Origin: Pseudomonas fluvialis
GTDB lineage: Bacteria; Pseudomonadota; Gammaproteobacteria; Pseudomonadales; Pseudomonadaceae
Direction: 5' to 3'
DNA: 64,000 nucleotides
Assembly (NCBI RefSeq): GCF_014207935.1
Contig: NZ_JACHLL010000004.1
Span: 1-64,000, forward strand
Position 1 is the stretch's first letter. Every line of letters begins with the position of its first letter. Shown here piece by piece: positions 26,990 through 35,983 of this stretch. The notes under the pieces are model-generated. The model was not told where the DNA came from. It worked only from the letters and a program-made list of their open reading frames with translations, and did not search any database. A program made the position numbers and the translations under genes.

Positions 26990-28138
26990 TTACGGCTGCT
27001 GAGTCGGCAGCGCATCCACGACCTGCACCGGCTGCTTGGGCCGCACGCGAATCAGGCCATCGACGATGACCCGCTCGCCATCCTTGAGGCCGGAGCGGAT
27101 CACCCAGCGGCCGTTATTCATGATGTCGGTGTCCACCGGACGCGGCTGGGCCAGGCCCTGCTCATCGACCACATACACGAAGTTGCCGGCCGGCCCCTGA
27201 GCCAGGGCCTTTTCCGGCACGGTGATGGAGTTCGGCCGAACGATGCCAGAGATGCGGATGCGCACGAACTGGCCAGGCAGCAGGGCCTGCTCGGCGTTGG
27301 GCACGATGGCGCGGGCACTGACGGTGCCGGTGCCCTTGTCCACCAGGCTGTCGGTGAAGTCGACCTTGCCCTTCTGCGCATACACGCTGCCATCGCCAAA
27401 AATGATCTCGGCAGTCAGCTGATTACCTTCCGGCAGACGAACCACGCCGTTCTGCACGGCCTCGCGCAGACGCGCGGCCTCGCGGTCGGCATAGGCATAG
27501 TTGACGTAGATCGGGTCGAGCTGGGTGATCTGGGTCAGCAGGCTGGAGTTGGGATCATTGGCGACGATCAAGCTGCCTTCGGAGACCGCTTCCTTGCTGG
27601 TGATGCCGGAAATCGGCGCCTCTACCGTGGTGTAATCGAGGTCGATCTGCTTGGACTGTACCTCGGCCTTGGCCGCCTCGATATTGGCCTTGCTCTGCTC
27701 GAAGTTGGAGATGGCGTTATCCAGCTCGCTTTCGCTGGCAAAGCCCTTTGCCTGGAGTTCGCGAATACGCCGCAGGTCGCGTTCGGTCTGGCGGTAGCGT
27801 GCCTGCTCCTGGGCCAGAGCGCCCTTGGCGCGGGCCAGGGCGGCCTGATAGGTGCGCGGATCAATGCTGAACAGCACCTGCCCCTGTTTCACCTGGGAGC
27901 CTTCCTGATAACTGCGCTGCTGCAGAATGCCACTGACCTGGGCGCGCACCTGCACCTCGCGATAGCCGGCGGTGCGGCCCGGATACTCCAGGTAGAACGC
28001 CAGGTCTTCCAGCTTGGTCTGCTCGACCAGCACTTGCGCCGGTGGCGGAGTGGCGGCGTCGGGACTGGCCAGGGCGAAAGAACAGGTGAAGGTGGCCAGA
28101 ACGGCCAGGGCGAAGGGCAAACCACGATCCAGCGGCAT
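26990..28138 (-). CDS. RND efflux periplasmic adaptor (membrane fusion protein)
   Basis: This 382-residue protein has a signal peptide (MPLDRGLPFALAVLATFTC, cleavage after FALA; no proper lipobox). The biotinyl-lipoyl-like half (VRAQVSGILQQRSYQEGSQV) is followed by a long coiled-coil hairpin (residues about 95-155) and the second lipoyl half (TTVEAPISGITSKEAV). The start is taken at 28138 because AGGAG stands before it; the open frame extends further upstream. It links the adjacent RND pump to an outer-membrane channel. Confidence 0.9.
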   Translation of the reverse strand: MPLDRGLPFALAVLATFTCSFALASPDAATPPPAQVLVEQTKLEDLAFYLEYPGRTAGYREVQVRAQVSGILQQRSYQEGSQVKQGQVLFSIDPRTYQAALARAKGALAQEQARYRQTERDLRRIRELQAKGFASESELDNAISNFEQSKANIEAAKAEVQSKQIDLDYTTVEAPISGITSKEAVSEGSLIVANDPNSSLLTQITQLDPIYVNYAYADREAARLREAVQNGVVRLPEGNQLTAEIIFGDGSVYAQKGKVDFTDSLVDKGTGTVSARAIVPNAEQALLPGQFVRIRISGIVRPNSITVPEKALAQGPAGNFVYVVDEQGLAQPRPVDTDIMNNGRWVIRSGLKDGERVIVDGLIRVRPKQPVQVVDALPTQQP

Positions 28139-28252
28139 ACAAGAGGTCTCCTGCCAGCAATCGGCACCCGCGGATGCCGGCACCGATTATTTTCAATTTA
28201 TTTCCTGCTGGCACTGTAGCTGCAAACACCTCCGCACCGCCACCGTAGCTGC

Positions 28253-28453
28253 TCAGTTCCGGGCACTGACCTCGTAGCCTTCGGCAGCAATCAGCGCGGC
28301 AATCTGCTCGTTACTGAGCGTACCTGTAACCCGCACCTCAGCTGCGGCCAGATCGACTTCGACTACCGCCGCAGCATCCGCCGCCTGCAACGCCTGGGTG
28401 ATGGCCCGCACACAGTGCGCGCAGCTCATGCCCTGAACCTGGAATACCTGCAT
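28253..28453 (-). CDS. copZ: CopZ-like copper chaperone (HMA domain)
   Basis: This 66-residue, single heavy-metal-associated domain has the Cu(I) site GMSCAHC at residues 8-14 and the typical ending YEVSARN. It binds cytosolic Cu(I) and hands it to CopA. AGGAG precedes the ATG at 28453. The gene has its own CueR-type palindrome upstream and runs away from copA, which lies about 0.6 kb off, so both are under the same copper control. Confidence 0.9.
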   Translation of the reverse strand: MQVFQVQGMSCAHCVRAITQALQAADAAAVVEVDLAAAEVRVTGTLSNEQIAALIAAEGYEVSARN

Positions 28454-28483
28454 GGTGCATCTCCTGTTATCGATTGGAGGTTC

Positions 28484-28515
28484 TAGCCTGCGGCTTGCCA
28501 CCGTGGCAAGGTCAA
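28484..28515 (-). promoter_or_regulatory. CueR-type promoter of copZ
   Basis: On the minus strand TTGACC (28515-28510) is followed by the palindrome CTTGCCAC-C-GTGGCAAG (28494-28510, 8-bp arms) lying across a 19-20 bp spacer before a CAGGCTA -10 region. The over-long spacer with a dyad inside is the hallmark of MerR/CueR-activated promoters. Confidence 0.8.
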
Positions 28516-28568
28516 GCAATCGCCGGCCAGGCCGATAATTGAGCCAACCAGCCTTCGCGGAGTCCTCC

Positions 28569-28949
28569 ATGCGCCTGCTTCCCGCCCTTGCCCTGTGTGG
28601 TGCCAGCCTGTTCAGTTCCTGGCTCGGCGCCGTAGAGCTGACCAGCGGCACGCCCGACTATGGCGTGCTGATCATTTCCCGCGAGCGCCTGGAAATCGCC
28701 ACTGCCTGCGACATCGGCGTGTACCTGCAGGATCAGTTGGTCAGCCGCCTGTTCCAGGGCCAGTCGTCTTCCTACAACCTGCCGCCGGGTGAGGTCTCGG
28801 TGCGCCTGGGCATCATGGGCGATAGCGGTTGCCAGCCCAGCTTCGAGCAGATTCGCAGCGACCGCGTGCAGATCCGCGCTGGCGCCATCCACAAGTACCG
28901 GGTGATGCTGCTGGAGAGCGGCCTGGGCCTGCGCGCAGTCGATCCCTGA
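28569..28949 (+). CDS. Exported hypothetical protein
   Basis: This 126-residue protein has a signal peptide (MRLLPALALCGASLFSSWLG, cleavage near GAVE). The mature part is about 105 residues with two cysteines (TACDIGVYL and GDSGCQPSF) that could form a disulphide. I do not recognise the family. It stands between copZ and copA and has no clear copper motif. It might bind to or respond to the envelope, but no function is assignable. Confidence 0.65.
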   Translation: MRLLPALALCGASLFSSWLGAVELTSGTPDYGVLIISRERLEIATACDIGVYLQDQLVSRLFQGQSSSYNLPPGEVSVRLGIMGDSGCQPSFEQIRSDRVQIRAGAIHKYRVMLLESGLGLRAVDP

Positions 28950-29012
28950 GTCCTGCAGCCGTCACGCAGCCCAGCCGCGAAGCCAGTCCGTAAAAATCTG
29001 CGTGCAACGCGC

Positions 29013-29043
29013 TTGACCTTGCCATAAGGTCAGGGTTGATCCT
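29013..29043 (+). promoter_or_regulatory. CueR-type promoter of copA-cueR
   Basis: TTGACC (29013-29018), a 19-nt spacer and GATCCT (29038-29043) form the promoter. The spacer holds the dyad ACCTTGCC...GTCAGGGT, the same arrangement and half-site as the E. coli copA promoter. It lies 41 bp upstream of the copA start. Confidence 0.8.
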
Positions 29044-29084
29044 GTCGGGCAGACTGGAAAACCAGATGGCCAGGAGACCTGCCC

Positions 29085-31499
29085 ATGAATTCACCCCTAT
29101 GCGTAACCTATGACCTGCCCATCGCCGGCATGACCTGCGCCAGCTGTGCCGGACGCATCGAACGCGCCCTCAGCCGGCAGCCCGGCGTCAGCCAAGTCAG
29201 CGTCAACCTGGCCAGCGAACGCGCCAGCGTCAGCGCCCCGGCGGGCAGCCTCGACAGCCTGATCCAGGCGATCACGGCCGCCGGCTATCAGGTGCCGCAG
29301 CAACAGCTGGAGCTGCAACTGGGCGGCATGACCTGCGCCAGCTGCGCCGGGCGCATCGAGCGCGCGCTGGGCAAACAGCCAGGCGTCGTCACGGTCAGCG
29401 TCAACCTGGCCAGCGAACGCGCCAGCCTGCAGATCCTCGTCGGCACCGAGCCGGCGTCGCTGATCGCCGCCGTGCAGGCCGCCGGCTACCAGGCCAGCCC
29501 GGTCGCCGCCCAGGGCGGCACCGACAGCCAGGCCGCCAGCCTGCGCCGCGAACGGTGGCACCTGCTGCTGGCCCTGCTGCTCAGCCTGCCCCTGGCCCTG
29601 CCGATGCTGCTGGAGCCGCTGCTGGTGAAATGGTTCGGCGGCCACTGGATGCTGCCGGCCTGGCTGCAGTTCGCCCTGGCTACACCGGTGCAGTTCTACT
29701 GCGGCGCCCGCTTCTACCGCGCCGGTTGGCATGCCGTGCGGGCCGGCAGCGGCAACATGGACCTGCTGGTCGCCATCGGCACCAGCGCCGCCTTCGGCCT
29801 CAGCCTCTACCTGTGGTGGCAGGCCCATGCCGGGCACGAGCCGCACCTGTACTTCGAATCGGCGGCGGTGGTGATCAGCCTGGTCCTGCTCGGCAAATAC
29901 CTGGAAAGCCGTGGCAAGCGCCAGACCGGCGCGGCCATCCGCGCCCTGCAGGCACTGCGTCCGCAACGGGCCGTACGGGTCACAGCCAACGGCGAGGAAG
30001 ACATCGCCATCGAGCAGCTGCGCACGGGTGATCTGCTGCGCGTGCGCCCCGGCGAGCGCTTCCCCGCCGACGGCGAGGTGGTCGAGGGCCAGAGCCAGGC
30101 CGACGAGGCGTTGATTACCGGCGAGAGCCTGCCGGTGAGCAAGGCTCCCGGCGATCGCGTGACCGGCGGAGCGATCAATGGCGAGGGACTATTGCTGGTC
30201 CGTGCCACTGCGCTCGGCGCGGAAAGCGTGCTGGCGCGGATCATCCACCTGGTGGAAAACGCCCAGGCCGCCAAGGCACCCATTCAGAAACTGGTCGACC
30301 GGGTCAGCGCGGTGTTCGTGCCGCTGGTGCTGCTGATCGCGCTGGCCACCCTCGGCGGCTGGTTGCTCGCCGGCGCCGGCCTGGAGCAGGCACTGATCAA
30401 CGCCGTGGCCGTGCTGGTGATCGCCTGCCCCTGCGCCCTCGGCCTGGCCACACCGGCGGCGATCATGGCCGGCACTGGCGTGGCCGCTCGCCACGGCATC
30501 CTGATCAAGGACGCCGAAGCCCTGGAGCTGGCGCACAAGGTCAGTGACGTGGCCTTCGACAAGACCGGCACCCTCACCTCCGGCCAGCCGCGCCTGCTGC
30601 ACTGGCAAAGCGGCGAAACGGACGACGAGCGCCTGCTGGCGCTGGCCGGCACCCTGCAGCAGGGCAGTGAACACCCACTGGCCCATGCCGTGCTTGCCGC
30701 CTGCGCCGAGCGCCAGCTGCCACTGGCGACGCTGAGCGCCAGCAGCAGCCTGCCCGGTCGCGGCACCCGCGGTAGTGTCGACGGACTGGAACTGGCCCTG
30801 GGCAACCAGCGCCTGCTCGACGAACTGGGCTTTGCCCAGGGCGCGCTGAGCGCCGCGGCCAATGCCTGGCAGGCCGAGGGCCGCACCCTGTCCTGGCTGC
30901 TGCAGCTGGCGCCGCACCGCCAGGTGCTCGGTCTGCTGGCCTTTGGCGACTCGCTCAAGCCCGGCGCCGCAGCGGCCGTGCACGAACTGCAGGCGCTGGG
31001 CATCCGCTGCCACCTGATCAGCGGCGACAACCGTGGCAGCGCCGGTGCCGTGGCCGCTCAGCTGGGCATCGACAGTGTGCAGAGCGAGGTCCTGCCTGGT
31101 GACAAGGCCGCTCGGGTGGCCGAGCTGAAACAGGCCGGCCACGTGGTGGCGATGGTCGGAGACGGCCTGAATGACGCTCCGGCACTGGCCGCCGCCGATG
31201 TCGGCATTGCCATGGGCAGCGGCACCGATGTGGCCATGCACGCGGCCGGTATCACCCTGATGCACGGCGACCCGCGCCTGGTGCCGGCCGCCCTGGCAAT
31301 CAGCCGGCGTACCTACCGCAAGATCCAGCAAAATCTGTTCTGGGCCTTCATCTACAACCTGGTGGGCCTCCCGCTGGCGGCGTTCGGCCTGCTCAATCCG
31401 GTGCTGGCCGGCGCCGCCATGGCGCTGTCCAGCGTCAGCGTGGTGAGCAATGCCCTGCTGCTCAACCGCTGGCATCCACACAAGGAGAAGCAACCGTGA
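29085..31499 (+). CDS. copA: Cu(I)-exporting P-type ATPase CopA
   Basis: This 804-residue P1B-ATPase has two N-terminal HMA domains, each with [12 protein letters not shown] (the first at residues 15-26). Further motifs are the membrane metal site [12 protein letters not shown], the phosphorylation site DKTGTLT, the nucleotide-binding SEHPLAHA and the hinge [13 protein letters not shown] plus HMA domains mark a copper(I) exporter that pumps cytosolic copper to the periplasm. The cueR start GTG overlaps its stop (GTGA), so pump and regulator are translated together. Confidence 0.95.
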   Translation: MNSPLCVTYDLPIAGMTCASCAGRIERALSRQPGVSQVSVNLASERASVSAPAGSLDSLIQAITAAGYQVPQQQLELQLGGMTCASCAGRIERALGKQPGVVTVSVNLASERASLQILVGTEPASLIAAVQAAGYQASPVAAQGGTDSQAASLRRERWHLLLALLLSLPLALPMLLEPLLVKWFGGHWMLPAWLQFALATPVQFYCGARFYRAGWHAVRAGSGNMDLLVAIGTSAAFGLSLYLWWQAHAGHEPHLYFESAAVVISLVLLGKYLESRGKRQTGAAIRALQALRPQRAVRVTANGEEDIAIEQLRTGDLLRVRPGERFPADGEVVEGQSQADEALITGESLPVSKAPGDRVTGGAINGEGLLLVRATALGAESVLARIIHLVENAQAAKAPIQKLVDRVSAVFVPLVLLIALATLGGWLLAGAGLEQALINAVAVLVIACPCALGLATPAAIMAGTGVAARHGILIKDAEALELAHKVSDVAFDKTGTLTSGQPRLLHWQSGETDDERLLALAGTLQQGSEHPLAHAVLAACAERQLPLATLSASSSLPGRGTRGSVDGLELALGNQRLLDELGFAQGALSAAANAWQAEGRTLSWLLQLAPHRQVLGLLAFGDSLKPGAAAAVHELQALGIRCHLISGDNRGSAGAVAAQLGIDSVQSEVLPGDKAARVAELKQAGHVVAMVGDGLNDAPALAAADVGIAMGSGTDVAMHAAGITLMHGDPRLVPAALAISRRTYRKIQQNLFWAFIYNLVGLPLAAFGLLNPVLAGAAMALSSVSVVSNALLLNRWHPHKEKQP

Positions 31500-31897
31500 A
31501 TATCGGCCAAGCCGCTCGCCACACCGGTCTGAGTGCCAAGATGATCCGTTACTACGAGGCCATCGGCCTGCTGCCGGCGGCCGGGCGCTCGGACAGCGGC
31601 TATCGCCGCTATGGCGAGCACGACCTGCACCGCCTGGGCTTTATCAAGCGCGCCCGCGACCTGGGGTTTTCCCTGGAGGAAATCGGCAAGCTGCTCGGCC
31701 TGTGGCAGGACCGCCAGCGCGCCAGCGCCGAGGTCAAGGCCCTGGCGCTGACGCATATTGACCAGCTCAACCGCAAGATCGCCGAACTGACCAGCCTGCG
31801 CGACACCCTCAGCGAGCTGGCCGGCAGCTGCCAGGGCGACGAGCGCCCGGACTGCCCGATCCTCAAGGAACTGGAAACGGGCTGCTACTGCCCCTGA
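31496..31897 (+). CDS. cueR: Cu(I)-responsive MerR-family regulator CueR
   Basis: This 133-residue protein opens [21 protein letters not shown], the MerR helix-turn-helix. It ends with a CQGDERPDC metal loop, the two cysteines that bind Cu(I) in CueR, and a Cys-rich tail (GCYCP). It starts with GTG at 31496, overlapping copA. It activates copA and copZ by untwisting their long-spacer promoters; both sites are visible at 29013-29043 and 28484-28515. Being in the copA operon, it is autoregulated. Confidence 0.93.
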   Translation: MNIGQAARHTGLSAKMIRYYEAIGLLPAAGRSDSGYRRYGEHDLHRLGFIKRARDLGFSLEEIGKLLGLWQDRQRASAEVKALALTHIDQLNRKIAELTSLRDTLSELAGSCQGDERPDCPILKELETGCYCP

Positions 31898-31966
31898 TCC
31901 CAGCTCACCGACCGGGGTTTACAATGCGCCCCGCGCACCACAGGCACGCCACCCGCAGGAGCACCG

Positions 31967-32197
31967 ATGAAACGCGAAGACGTACAGGCCAAGCACGCCG
32001 AAGGCGTGGTATTCGATACCCATGCCATCGCCAACCCGAGCAATCTTCAGGAATGGATCGTGTTCTTCAAGAAGGGCGAAGGCCGCAGCTTCTTCCTGAT
32101 CGACGCCAGCGAGGAGGTGGAATCCTTCGCCCGCCTGGACGACCTGATCAATGAGCTGAAACAACTGGGCATCAAGCGCGTCGAAGTGCACTGCTGA
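31967..32197 (+). CDS. Small conserved hypothetical protein
   Basis: A 76-residue cytosolic protein (MKREDVQAKHAEGVVFDTHA... KRVEVHC) with AGGAG before its start. Mixed alpha/beta character and a highly charged C-terminal helix are visible; I know no family for it. Its stop overlaps the next start by one base (TGATG), so it is co-translated with the DUF1275 protein. Confidence 0.7.
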   Translation: MKREDVQAKHAEGVVFDTHAIANPSNLQEWIVFFKKGEGRSFFLIDASEEVESFARLDDLINELKQLGIKRVEVHC

Positions 32198-32961
32198 TGC
32201 CGATCAAGTACGCCCGCCGCCTCACCGGCCGTCGCCGCAGTGCCGATGCCAACCGGCACCTGGGTCTGGTACTGGCCTTCGTCGCCGGGGCTACCAATGC
32301 CGGCGGATTCCTCGCCGTGCAGCAATACACCTCGCACATGACCGGCATCGTTTCGTCGATGGCCGACAACCTGGTGCTCGGCGCCTACGACCTGGTACTC
32401 GGCGGCCTGGGCGGCCTACTGTCATTCCTGCTGGGCGCGGCCTGCTCGGCCATCATGGTCAATTATTCGCGGCGCCATCAGCTGCACAGCGAGTTTGCCC
32501 TGCCCCTGCTGTTCGAGGCTCTGCTGCTGCTCGGTTTCGGCGTGCTGGGCGCCCGCCTGTCGGGTATCCACGGCCTGTTCGTGCCGGTCACGGTGATGCT
32601 GCTGTGCCTCATCATGGGCCTGCAGAACGCCCTGATCACCAAGCTGTCCCACGCCGAAATCCGCACGACGCACATCACCGGCATCGTCACCGACATCGGC
32701 ATCGAACTGGGCAAGCTGCTGTACTGGAATGTCGATCAGTCGCCGCAACAGCACCCGGTGCGGGTCAACCGCCAGCGCCTGCGGGTGCTCGGTCTGCTGG
32801 CGCTGAATTTCTTCGGCGGTGGGGTGCTCGGCGCGCTGGGGTTCAAGTACCTCGGCTACCTCGCCACCCTGCCGCTGGCGCTGCTGCTGGTGCTGCTGGC
32901 GGCGGTGCCGGCACTGGATGATCTGTCGCGGCTGGGCCGCCGGCTGCTGCGCCGGCGTTAG
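32197..32961 (+). CDS. DUF1275 (YoaK-like) membrane protein
   Basis: This 254-residue protein has about six membrane spans and the DUF1275 pattern FVAGATNAGGFLAVQQYTSHMTG, then GLQNALITKLS and RTTHITGIVTDIGIELGK. The family is widespread and uncharacterised; a transporter role is suspected. A basic N-terminus (YARRLTGRRR) fits a cytoplasmic start. It is coupled to the small gene upstream. Confidence 0.85.
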   Translation: MPIKYARRLTGRRRSADANRHLGLVLAFVAGATNAGGFLAVQQYTSHMTGIVSSMADNLVLGAYDLVLGGLGGLLSFLLGAACSAIMVNYSRRHQLHSEFALPLLFEALLLLGFGVLGARLSGIHGLFVPVTVMLLCLIMGLQNALITKLSHAEIRTTHITGIVTDIGIELGKLLYWNVDQSPQQHPVRVNRQRLRVLGLLALNFFGGGVLGALGFKYLGYLATLPLALLLVLLAAVPALDDLSRLGRRLLRRR

Positions 32962-32968
32962 CCACTGA

Positions 32969-33859
32969 TTACTGCTGCAGCCACGGCGGCGGTGGCGGCT
33001 CGTCGCTCGGCGCATCCTCGGCATTCAGTGCGGCCTCGCGGCGCGCCTGCTCGGCAAGCGCGGCGCGGATCTCGCGCATCACTGCATCGACGTCGGCCTC
33101 TTCCTCTGGCTCCTCGAATTCGCCGGTCAGCTCGCTGTCCGGGGTCAGCTTGCCTTCCTCGAACAGCGCCCACATTTCCTTGGCGTAGCGGGTCTTGAGC
33201 AGTTCCGGGGCGAACTGGCCGAAGTACTCGGCCATGTTCCGCACATCGCGCTCCAGCATGCTGAAGGCGTGATTGTTGGCCGCCGCATCCACCGCTTGCG
33301 GCAGATCGATAATCACCGGCCCGTGGGGATCGAGCAGTACGTTGAACTCCGACAGGTCGCCATGGACCAGGCCGGCGCAAAGCATCTTGACGATCTCGCG
33401 GATCATGAAGGCGTGGAACTCGCGGGCATCCTCGGGCAACAGGTCGACATCGTTGAGGCGCGGCGCGGCATCGCCGTAGCCGTCGTCGACCATTTCCATG
33501 AGCAGCACGCCGTCCTGGTAATCGTAAGGCTTGGGCACGCGCACGCCGGCATTGGCCAGACGGAACAGCGCCGACACCTCGGCGTTCTGCCAGGCCTCTT
33601 CCTGTTCCTTGCGCCCGTATTTGCTGCCTTTGGCCATGGCCCGCGCGTCGCGGCTGTTGCGGGTCTTGCGGCCTTCCTGATATTCGGCGGCCTGGCGGAA
33701 ACCACGCTTATTGGCCTCCTTGTAGACCTTGGCGCAGCGCAGCTCCTTGCCGCAGCGCACCACATACACCGAGGCTTCCTTGCCGCTCATCAGCGGGCGC
33801 ACCACCTCGTCAATCAAGCCATCTTCGAGCAGGGGTTCCAGGCGTTTCGGGGTCTTCAT
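32969..33859 (-). CDS. RIO1-like atypical protein kinase (PA4780 family)
   Basis: The 296-residue protein has the RIO kinase motifs: SGKEASVYVV as nucleotide loop, the catalytic HGDLSEFNVL and the metal-binding IDLPQAVD. A C-terminal acidic and Ala-rich tail ends in PPPPPWLQQ. Bacterial RIO1-like kinases phosphorylate themselves on Ser; targets are unknown. It faces the DUF1275 gene convergently with a 7-bp gap. Confidence 0.9.
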   Translation of the reverse strand: MKTPKRLEPLLEDGLIDEVVRPLMSGKEASVYVVRCGKELRCAKVYKEANKRGFRQAAEYQEGRKTRNSRDARAMAKGSKYGRKEQEEAWQNAEVSALFRLANAGVRVPKPYDYQDGVLLMEMVDDGYGDAAPRLNDVDLLPEDAREFHAFMIREIVKMLCAGLVHGDLSEFNVLLDPHGPVIIDLPQAVDAAANNHAFSMLERDVRNMAEYFGQFAPELLKTRYAKEMWALFEEGKLTPDSELTGEFEEPEEEADVDAVMREIRAALAEQARREAALNAEDAPSDEPPPPPWLQQ

Positions 33860-33937
33860 TGCGCGGGCTTAGGGTCCTGTCTGTTGGGTTTGCTGCTTAG
33901 GCTGCCGTTATACGGCAATCCTGCGCTGGCGCACAGA

Positions 33938-34825
33938 CTAACTCCCCTGCAAGGCACGGCGCAGCGCCTCGATGGCATAACGCACCTTGGCCGGCTGGGC
34001 ATCGCGCCGGGCCGTCACGAGATGCAGACCGATGGTTTCTGGCTGCCAATCCGGCAGCACCGCCAGCAACTCGCCACTGGCCAGCAGCTCGCGAATCTCC
34101 GGTTCCGGCTGCAGGGAAACGCCCATGCCGGCCAGGGTGAACTGGCGCACCGAGAGAATGTTGTTGCAGGCGATGCGGCTTTCCAGACGCAAGCGCTCCT
34201 GCGCCCCATCCGGCCCCAGCAGCTGCAGATACTGCGCGCGCTCGGTATTCAGGCCGATCCAGTCCACGGTTTGCAGCTGCGCCGGCGTCTCGATCCAGCC
34301 ACTGCGCGCCAGGTAGGCCGGTGCCGCACAGAGCAACATGCGCCAGTCGACCACATGGCGAGCGACCAGACTCGAATCCTCCTGTCGGCCGACACGAATG
34401 GCCAGATCGATGCGCTGCTCGACCATATCAATGACCTCGTCATGGAAGAACAGGCGCAGGCTCAGGCCAGGATGGGCGCGCAGCAGGGGCGCCAGCGCGC
34501 CACTGAGAATGCGTCCTGGCAGGCCGACCGGCGCGGCAATACGCAGCTCGCCCACCGGCGCATCACGTAGCTCGGCCAGGCGCTGTTCAGCCTGTTCGGC
34601 CAGATCGACGATCTGCCGGCAGCTCTGGTAGAGCTGAGCCCCCGCCTCAGTCAGGGTCAGCCGGCGCGTGGTGCGGTGCAGCAGGCTGACCTGGGTGCTC
34701 TGCTCCAGTTTGCGAATCTGCTGGCTGACTGCCGATGCCGTCATACCCAGCGCTTCGGCGGCACCAACCATGGACCCTTTGTCCACTACCGAGGCAAAAA
34801 CCGCCATGCGTTTGAGCTGATCCAT
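33938..34825 (-). CDS. LysR-family transcriptional regulator
   Basis: This 295-residue LysR protein has the N-terminal winged helix MDQLKRMAVFASVVDKGSMV ... SAVSQQIRKLE. A substrate-binding domain follows, of the subgroup that controls small oxidoreductases (LPGRILSGALAPLLRAHP). It is divergent from the NAD(P)-binding protein gene at 34928, with an operator-like dyad touching its own start, so it probably represses itself and controls the neighbour. Confidence 0.88.
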   Translation of the reverse strand: MDQLKRMAVFASVVDKGSMVGAAEALGMTASAVSQQIRKLEQSTQVSLLHRTTRRLTLTEAGAQLYQSCRQIVDLAEQAEQRLAELRDAPVGELRIAAPVGLPGRILSGALAPLLRAHPGLSLRLFFHDEVIDMVEQRIDLAIRVGRQEDSSLVARHVVDWRMLLCAAPAYLARSGWIETPAQLQTVDWIGLNTERAQYLQLLGPDGAQERLRLESRIACNNILSVRQFTLAGMGVSLQPEPEIRELLASGELLAVLPDWQPETIGLHLVTARRDAQPAKVRYAIEALRRALQGS

Positions 34826-34826
34826 T

Positions 34827-34843
34827 ATTAAGCCCAGCTTAAT
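34827..34843. promoter_or_regulatory. LysR operator dyad
   Basis: ATTAAGC-CCA-GCTTAAT is a perfect 7-bp inverted repeat right before the lysR start codon. A further half-site, AATTAAGC, lies at about 34854-34861 within the same 102-bp divergent promoter region. Confidence 0.65.
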
Positions 34844-34927
34844 TATTAAAGCGAATTAAGCGGCTTTTTCTGCACTTTATCCAGCTGAGATTATGCTCAC
34901 ACCCTAACCCACCCCAAGGAATACCCC

Positions 34928-35569
34928 ATGAAAATCGCCCTGATCGGCGCCACTGGCTATGTCGGCGCGGCCCTGCTGGAAGAAGCCCTCAACCGCGGAC
35001 ACCAGGTCACAGCCCTGGTCCGCCAGCCGCACAAGCTGCCGTCCCTGCCAAACCTCAGTGCACAGCAGGCCGATGTCCATGATGTCGCCCGCCTGACCGA
35101 ACAGCTGCGCGGTCATGACGCCGTGATCAGCGCCTTCAACCCCGGCTGGGGCAATCCGGATATCCGCGAGCAATTCATTGCCGGCTCCCAGGCCATCATT
35201 GCCGCCACCAAAGCGAGTGGAGTCAGGCGACTGCTGGTGGTCGGCGGCGCCGGCAGTCTTTACGTAGCACCCGGCCTGCAGCTGATCGACACGGAAGGCT
35301 TCCCTGCCGAGTACAAGGAAGGGGCCGAAGGTGCCCGTCAGGCACTGAACCTGCTGCGCAGTGAACATGATCTCGACTGGAGCTTTCTCTCCCCGGCCGC
35401 ACTGCTGGAGCCAGGCCCACGCACCGGCATCTTCCGCCTGGGCGGCGAGCAGTTGCTGATGGATGGCGAGAACCCTGGCCGCATCTCGGTGGCCGACCTG
35501 GCAGTGGCACTGCTCGATGAAACCGAGCGCCCGCAGCACATCCGCCAGCGCTTCACCCTGGCCTACTGA
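34928..35569 (+). CDS. NAD(P)H-binding Rossmann protein (YwnB/atypical SDR type)
   Basis: This 213-residue protein opens MKIALIGATGYVGAALLEEA, the GxTGxxG nucleotide loop of atypical short-chain reductases. VVGGAGSLYVAPG lies mid-protein. The length and layout match the YwnB/flavin reductase-like group. The substrate is unknown. It is the likely target of the divergent LysR regulator, and a terminator follows its stop. Confidence 0.85.
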   Translation: MKIALIGATGYVGAALLEEALNRGHQVTALVRQPHKLPSLPNLSAQQADVHDVARLTEQLRGHDAVISAFNPGWGNPDIREQFIAGSQAIIAATKASGVRRLLVVGGAGSLYVAPGLQLIDTEGFPAEYKEGAEGARQALNLLRSEHDLDWSFLSPAALLEPGPRTGIFRLGGEQLLMDGENPGRISVADLAVALLDETERPQHIRQRFTLAY

Positions 35570-35576
35570 TCATCAC

Positions 35577-35603
35577 GCCCCTCCTGACGAGGGGCCTTTT
35601 ATT
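35577..35603 (+). terminator. Rho-independent terminator
   Basis: A 7-bp stem GCCCCTC/GAGGGGC with loop CTGAC is followed by CTTTTATT. It closes the oxidoreductase transcript before the DUF2218 gene. Confidence 0.85.
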
Positions 35604-35614
35604 GAGGTTCACGC

Positions 35615-35911
35615 ATGACCCAGTTCAGCAGCAGTGCCTTTGTCGCCACCAGCACTCCGGCACGATACATCCGCCGCCTGTGCCAGCACTTCGCGCACAA
35701 GATCCCGGTCAACTTCAATGATCAGCAGGGCCATCTCGACTTCAACTGCGGCCAGGCACGGCTGAAGGCCGACGAACAGGGGTTGACCCTGACGGTTTCA
35801 AGCCGCGATGCCGGCGACCTGAGCAAACTGCAGGAGATTGTGGCCAGCCATTTCGAGCGTTTTGCCTGGCAGGAGTCGCTGCAACTGGAGTGGCGCGCGC
35901 CGGCAGTTTGA
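35615..35911 (+). CDS. DUF2218 family protein
   Basis: A 98-residue protein whose ARYIRRLCQHFAHKIPV opening and whole length fit DUF2218, a family of small cytosolic proteins often encoded next to metal or siderophore functions. No catalytic motif is recognised. It lies directly after the terminator and is probably expressed alone or by read-through. Confidence 0.8.
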   Translation: MTQFSSSAFVATSTPARYIRRLCQHFAHKIPVNFNDQQGHLDFNCGQARLKADEQGLTLTVSSRDAGDLSKLQEIVASHFERFAWQESLQLEWRAPAV

Positions 35912-35983
35912 AAGTCAGTCGCGGGATTGGCAGCGCGGGCACCAGCCCCGACAATCGCCACATCCCCACTGGAGTGCCACCCG

